From assembly GCA_016650315.1 (NCBI GenBank), contig JAENVZ010000295.1, forward strand, positions 1 to 10,355: a stretch of DNA of 10,355 nucleotides, read 5' to 3'. The DNA comes from Alphaproteobacteria bacterium. GTDB lineage: Bacteria > Pseudomonadota > Alphaproteobacteria > Sphingomonadales > Sphingomonadaceae. The notes under the pieces are model-generated. The model was not told the DNA's origin. It saw only the letters and a program-made list of their open reading frames with translations, and searched no databases. Shown one piece after another: positions 6,960 through 10,355 of the stretch (within the stretch, counting starts at the first letter, position 1; each line of letters begins with the position of its first letter). The position numbers and the translations under genes were made by a program.

Positions 6960-7370
6960 CTATTTGGCGGGAGACGTATAGGACACAAAGTCGCCCAACG
7001 CGCAACTGCCGGTAATCATGCCAACTTGCAAGTCCGCAACCCGCGCAATGTCACCCCGGCAAAGCTGCGAACCCCAGACATTGGTGACCAGCGTCCCGCC
7101 GAAAGACAGGCCGTTGCAGCGGCCATTGACCCGATTGAGATAGACCGTTCGTCCCGCTTTATAGAGCAACAGATCGTCGCTGATGACCTGAAGGTCGGCG
7201 CGCTGGGTCAGGCTGATACAGCTCCGGGGTTTACCAGCCACCTTGCCTTCCAGCGCCTTGTCGAGCGCAGCCTGCTGTTTTTCGGTGAGTGCAGGGGGCT
7301 TGTCCTCCGCCATTCCACTGGTGGCGCAGGCTGCAAGCAGGACGGGCAGCGTGATCAATATCGGTCGCAT
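6960..7370 (-). CDS. Small cysteine-rich lipoprotein, DUF6491-like
   Basis: A 136-residue exported lipoprotein of unknown function. The signal peptide ends in the lipobox L-A-A-C with lipidated C15. After a charged, Ala-rich linker (residues 20-48), the mature domain has four further cysteines, C51, C85, C104 and C123, probably two disulfides in the periplasm. The pattern C-I, then L-L-L-Y-K-A-G-R-T-V-Y-L-N-R, C-N-G-L, L-C-R-G-D and C-x-L-G-x-F resembles DUF6491 proteins; this is recalled, not searched. AGGAG sits 7 bases before the ATG. It lies 57 bp downstream of gloB on the same strand, so it may be the last gene of a gloA-gloB transcript, but nothing in it points to a glyoxalase role. Confidence 0.8.
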   Translation of the reverse strand: MRPILITLPVLLAACATSGMAEDKPPALTEKQQAALDKALEGKVAGKPRSCISLTQRADLQVISDDLLLYKAGRTVYLNRVNGRCNGLSFGGTLVTNVWGSQLCRGDIARVADLQVGMITGSCALGDFVSYTSPAK

Positions 7371-7427
7371 GGTCGATCTCCTATGCTTCTGTTCCCCTGC
7401 CGATGCATGATGATAGCAATATCTTGG

Positions 7428-8153
7428 TCAGAATGCATCCTTCGCCGCACGCCGCGCGCCCAGTTCGGCGGCATCCCTGGCGCGCATGAAGGGGTTGGTT
7501 TCCAGTTCCAGCGCAATACTGGTCGGCACGGTCGGTTCCCCATTGGAACGGGCGACATCGACTTCCGCCATGCGATGCCGGATCGCTTCGTTGTCCGGTT
7601 CGGCAAACAAAGCGAAACGCCCGTTGCTCTGCGTATATTCGTGCGCGCAATAGACCTGTGTTTCGGGGTCAAGGTGCGCAAGGCGCTGCATGTTCGAAAA
7701 CATCTGTTCCGCCGTTCCTTCGAACAGGCGACCGCAGCCCATGGCGAATAATGTGTCGCCGATGAAAATCAGCGGTTCGTCAGGCATATGATAGGCGATG
7801 TGCCCTGCCGTATGCGCTGGCGTGTCCAGCACATAGGCACTGTGTTCGCCGATCATCACCGTGTCGCCTTCGGCCACCTGCCGATCAAGGGTTGGTATCT
7901 TTGCGGCTTCGGCGGCGGGGCCGGTTATGAAACATCCGGTCGCCGCCTTGATCTGTGCATTGCCCCCGACATGGTCGGGATGCCAGTGGGTGTTCCATAT
8001 CTGCGTGATAGTCCACCCCTGCTCCTGCGCCGCATCCAGCACCGGTTGCGCCACCGCAGGATCGACGACCACTGTCTCCCGGCTGCCGGCATCATGCATC
8101 AGCCAGATATAATTGTCGTGAAGGACGGGTATGCAAAGTATCTCCAGACTCAT
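7428..8153 (-). CDS. gloB: Hydroxyacylglutathione hydrolase (glyoxalase II)
   Basis: Hydrolyses S-D-lactoylglutathione to D-lactate and glutathione, the second step of methylglyoxal detoxification in the cytosol. The 241 residues begin [15 protein letters not shown], the family N-terminus. The binuclear metal site is complete: T-H-W-H-P-D-H with H56, H58, D60 and H61; H114 (in H-T-A-G-H); D133 (in G-D-T-L-F); and H171 (in C-A-H-E-Y-T). The loop G-C-G-R-L-F-E-G at 139-146 and the C-terminal E-L-E-T-N-P-F-M-R are typical of glyoxalase II and separate it from other MBL hydrolases. The start at 8153 was chosen over ATGs at 8159 and 8186 because GGAG stands 7 bases before it and only 1 base before the 8159 ATG. 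Its ATG overlaps the gloA stop (TGATG). Confidence 0.95.
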   Translation of the reverse strand: MSLEILCIPVLHDNYIWLMHDAGSRETVVVDPAVAQPVLDAAQEQGWTITQIWNTHWHPDHVGGNAQIKAATGCFITGPAAEAAKIPTLDRQVAEGDTVMIGEHSAYVLDTPAHTAGHIAYHMPDEPLIFIGDTLFAMGCGRLFEGTAEQMFSNMQRLAHLDPETQVYCAHEYTQSNGRFALFAEPDNEAIRHRMAEVDVARSNGEPTVPTSIALELETNPFMRARDAAELGARRAAKDAF

Positions 8154-8569
8154 CACCATTCTCCACTGTTGGGCATGGATGCCCATGGTTCGGCAGGCGC
8201 CAGATGACCATCCTGCAGCAGTTCGATCGAAATATTGTCGGGCGTGCGGACAAAGGCCATATGCCCGTCGCGTGGCGGTCGATTGATGGTAACGCCCGCA
8301 TCCATCAATGTCTGGCAGGTTTCATAGATATTTTCGACCCTGTAGGCCAGATGCCCGAAATTGCGTCCACCCGAATATTCCTGTGGGTCCCAGTTGTAGG
8401 TCAACTCGACCTGCGCGTCCTCATCCCCGGGGGCGGCAAGAAAGACCAGAGTGTATCGACCCTTTTCGTCATCCATGCGTTTCTGTTCCTCAAGCCCTAA
8501 AAGCTTGAAGAATCGAACGGTTGCATCGACGTCGGTGACACGGATCATGGTATGCAGATATTTGGGCAT
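8153..8569 (-). CDS. gloA: Lactoylglutathione lyase (glyoxalase I), VOC family
   Basis: Converts the methylglyoxal-glutathione hemithioacetal to S-D-lactoylglutathione, the substrate of the next gene. The 138 residues form two beta-alpha-beta-beta-beta VOC modules (about 1-60 and 70-120). The four metal ligands expected from E. coli GloA (H5, E56, H74, E122) have counterparts H6 in L-H-T-M-I-R-V, E55 in V-E-L-T-Y-N-W, H73 in F-G-H-L-A-Y, and E116 in I-S-I-E-L-L. The short E. coli-like form suggests a Ni2+-type enzyme, by family knowledge. The start is the family N-terminus (M-P-K-Y-L-H-T-M), with a GGAG about 10 bases upstream. It is probably the first gene of the minus-strand operon, with its promoter in the 103-bp spacer shared with the SIMPL gene. 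Confidence 0.93.
   Translation of the reverse strand: MPKYLHTMIRVTDVDATVRFFKLLGLEEQKRMDDEKGRYTLVFLAAPGDEDAQVELTYNWDPQEYSGGRNFGHLAYRVENIYETCQTLMDAGVTINRPPRDGHMAFVRTPDNISIELLQDGHLAPAEPWASMPNSGEW
8161..8164 (-). promoter_or_regulatory. Ribosome binding site of gloB inside gloA
   Basis: GGAG within the last codons of gloA, 7 bases before the gloB ATG at 8153-8151. It selects this ATG rather than the one two codons upstream (8159-8157), and with the TGATG overlap suggests translational coupling. Confidence 0.65.
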
Positions 8570-8672
8570 GTTGAGAAAACTCCGTTCGTCGTAAGTCAGC
8601 CACGGTTCATCTTAACCTTGGCAATCAGAGCCGCACTGAAAATAGGAACGCAAGCCGGAAAGGGAAAGTGCC

Positions 8673-9395
8673 ATGAGCGAGAATTTGGCGAGCAAGCAAA
8701 GCTGGACCATATTGGCGGCGAGCGGGATTTTGGGCATGGCCGTCATCACCGGCGGGTATCTGCTGGGCGATGGGTTGCTCCGCGCGCGGCAGGCCGATCG
8801 GTCGGTGACTGTCCGGGGTCTTGCCGAAAAGGATGTGACCGCTGACCTTGCGACCTGGACGCTGTCCTTTTCCAAACAGGGATTTGACCTTAACGAGGTG
8901 CAGGCTGCGGCGGATCATGATGCCGCTGCAATCCGGGCGTTCTTCAAATCCATGGGGTTTCCCGATGATACGTTGAGCACGGCAGGGGTCAACGTCAACC
9001 AATGGTATGACAGCAATCGTGCCATCAACAATGTAACGATCCGCCAGAAAATTCAGCTTCGCACCAACGACATCGCCCGCGCGCGCAAGGCCTTTGCGGG
9101 TCAATTCGACCTTGTCCGGCGCGGCATCGCGCTGGAGGAAGGATCAGGCATGGTTTACAGCTTTACGAAACTGAACGACGTCAAGCCCAGCATGGTCGCC
9201 GACGCCACCAAGGATGCGCGCAACGCCGCCGAACAGTTTGCCAAGGACAGCGGCACCGATGTCGGCGGCATCAAGAGCGCGACCCAGGGCTATTTTTCCA
9301 TCGGCGCACGCGATGGCGATGACATGGGCAGCGGCGCCGAATCACCCTATAAGAAGGTCCGGGTGGTGACGACGGTGGACTTCTATTTGGAGTGA
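8673..9395 (+). CDS. SIMPL domain-containing protein (DUF541), membrane-anchored
   Basis: A 240-residue protein with one N-terminal membrane segment (about residues 11-34) and a periplasmic SIMPL/DUF541 domain (about 43-240). The domain opens with S-V-T-V-R-G-L-A-E-K-D-V, has T-W-T-L-S-F-S near 60-68, and ends in V-R-V-V-T-T-V-D-F-Y-L, all typical of the family. The anchor followed by R-S-V-T-V-R-G-L-A-E resembles proteobacterial SIMPL proteins that keep an uncleaved anchor. Relatives are linked to oxidative-stress tolerance and to oligomeric envelope assemblies, but the biochemical role is not established. AAGGGA lies about 9 bases before the ATG. The gene is divergent from gloA and may share its regulatory spacer. 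Its stop faces the lower-GC gene at the right edge across 58 bp. Confidence 0.88.
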   Translation: MSENLASKQSWTILAASGILGMAVITGGYLLGDGLLRARQADRSVTVRGLAEKDVTADLATWTLSFSKQGFDLNEVQAAADHDAAAIRAFFKSMGFPDDTLSTAGVNVNQWYDSNRAINNVTIRQKIQLRTNDIARARKAFAGQFDLVRRGIALEEGSGMVYSFTKLNDVKPSMVADATKDARNAAEQFAKDSGTDVGGIKSATQGYFSIGARDGDDMGSGAESPYKKVRVVTTVDFYLE

Positions 9396-9453
9396 CGGGT
9401 TCGCGCAACTTTGCGGTCGTTCGATCCCGCCCTGCCGATGATCAAAGCAGACG

Positions 9454-10355
9454 TCAGTCCTTTCGCTGTCGCTTGTTTAGTTTAAGCCGTCGATCAATAA
9501 TCTTCCGCATCGCCTTCAAGGCATTGTCTTCCCGAGGCAGGTCGACATAGGCCAGTAGATCTTCATGTTTGGTAAAATCGCGACCATGAAATATCCAATG
9601 CAATATGTGTCGGGTAAGTAGCTCGCGGAGCATTTGGCTCTGTTCCATGAATGCATCTTCGTGTCCGCGCGCATGAACATGCTCATTCCTCAGGCGGGCC
9701 ACGTGGCTTAGTTGCCACCGTGTGAGCTGATACTCATTGTCAGCAAAAGTAGCTCGGTCGATTACCTTCTGATTTGAACGCTCACGAGCCGAGTCTTCGA
9801 CATATATCTTCTCGAGCGCGGCCCAAAATCGGAGGAGTCGGTGATTGCCATTGCGTGCCTCGAAAGCATCCTGTGCAAGCTGGAGAGCTGTTACGAGTAC
9901 CTTCTTGAGAGGGTGGGTTGCCAGAACAAAAAGGGCCTTCCTCGTATATGGCACGATTTTAAGATATTTCCCAAACTCTGGGAGTTGCTCATTCCACGCC
10001 TTTTCGTTGTAGTTTGGATCATACCAAATGCGGTTCTCACCAAGAAATTTGCGCTCTTGGAATACGAACTGAAACGGGCCCATCCGGAGCTGTCCCGCCG
10101 TCCAATTATTACCCGACGAGATAGTCCAACTACCATGGGTCTCGTAAATATTCATCAACGCCATCAACAACTGGAGCGCATCTAACATCCGCTCTACCGC
10201 GTCGTCTTCTAGCCGTTCCTGACAACTTAGAATGACATATCCGGAATGCGTGGGTTGGCTTGGATCGATGTGCCCGACATCGGAATTAGCGAACGGCGCG
10301 AGCTGAAGCCATTTTGGCAACTGCGCAACAGTGCGGATTGAAACATCGCCCCAGT
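9454..10355 (-). CDS. HEPN-domain protein (Apea-like HEPN), 5'-truncated by the window edge
   Basis: The last 299 codons of a gene that runs off the right edge. The frame stays open to 10355, and the first in-window start-like codon, TTG at 10320, is probably internal because the frame continues upstream as W-G-D-V-S-I-R-T-V-A-Q. Counting from that TTG, the C-terminal part (about residues 125-260) looks helical. It has R-F-W-A-A-L-E-K-I-Y at 164-173 and R-N-E-H-V-H at 211-216 (bases 9673-9690), followed by a long helix and D-L-L-A-Y-V-D-L-P. R-N-x3-H is the R-x4-6-H ribonuclease motif of HEPN domains, and the arrangement resembles Apea-like HEPN proteins of antiphage or toxin systems. The N-terminal part is unrecognised; it has many aromatics (F-Q-F-V-F-Q, W-Y-D-P-N-Y). 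Base composition is visibly poorer in GC than its neighbours. HEPN is fairly well supported; nuclease activity and defence role are inference. Confidence 0.62.
   Translation of the reverse strand, partial: WGDVSIRTVAQLPKWLQLAPFANSDVGHIDPSQPTHSGYVILSCQERLEDDAVERMLDALQLLMALMNIYETHGSWTISSGNNWTAGQLRMGPFQFVFQERKFLGENRIWYDPNYNEKAWNEQLPEFGKYLKIVPYTRKALFVLATHPLKKVLVTALQLAQDAFEARNGNHRLLRFWAALEKIYVEDSARERSNQKVIDRATFADNEYQLTRWQLSHVARLRNEHVHARGHEDAFMEQSQMLRELLTRHILHWIFHGRDFTKHEDLLAYVDLPREDNALKAMRKIIDRRLKLNKRQRKD

Noticed and set aside
7026..7751. 241-codon plus-strand open frame across the DUF6491-like gene and gloB
   Set aside because: It crosses two minus-strand genes that have signal peptide or catalytic motifs; the product shows no recognisable features.
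8618..8646. TTGGCA with AATAGG at 17-base spacing before the SIMPL gene
   Set aside because: The -10 match is poor; a promoter probably exists in this divergent spacer but this pair is not convincing.
9397..9412. GGTTCG resembling a tRNA T-loop just after the SIMPL gene, as a possible integration site
   Set aside because: No acceptor or anticodon arm and no complementary stem; not a tRNA or a tRNA fragment.
9841..10185. 114-codon plus-strand open frame within the HEPN-type gene
   Set aside because: It lies antisense to a longer frame with a recognisable HEPN motif, and no ribosome site or domain supports it.

Overview
The window looks like chromosomal DNA of an alphaproteobacterium, most likely a sphingomonad (Sphingomonadaceae). 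This rests on the GC-rich coding bias, on the protein similarities I recognise, and on a short palindrome (TTCCCGC-TTTC-GCGGGAA) of the intergenic type common in that group. The genus is inference; no rRNA or marker gene is present.

Layout, left to right. Bases 1-120 are an intergenic spacer with the palindromic repeat. Then come lspA (lipoprotein signal peptidase) and, overlapping it by 8 bp, a small lipoprotein of DUF3035 type. A membrane-anchored NAPE-PLD/UlaG-like metallo-beta-lactamase-fold hydrolase converges on them from the minus strand. Divergent from that hydrolase is a plus-strand run: pyrD (class 2 dihydroorotate dehydrogenase), overlapping by ATGA with ggt (periplasmic gamma-glutamyltransferase), then an AMP-forming long-chain acyl-CoA ligase after a 93-bp gap. 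The next three genes are on the minus strand, apparently one operon transcribed right to left: gloA (glyoxalase I), gloB (glyoxalase II; stop and start overlap as TGATG) and a small Cys-rich lipoprotein resembling DUF6491. Divergent from gloA is a membrane-anchored SIMPL (DUF541) protein.

The right edge (about 9,450-10,355) differs: visibly lower GC, and a minus-strand gene running off the window whose C-terminal half carries an R-N-x3-H motif of the HEPN ribonuclease type in an Apea-like HEPN context. This is the only accessory-looking part and the best candidate for a defence or toxin function.

Functionally, most of the window is housekeeping: lipoprotein maturation with two lipoproteins, pyrimidine synthesis, fatty-acid activation, and a small glutathione theme (ggt for glutathione breakdown or salvage; gloA/gloB for glutathione-dependent methylglyoxal detoxification). 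No tRNA, rRNA, CRISPR array, insertion sequence or integrase was recognised. No gene-free stretch exceeds about 120 bases.
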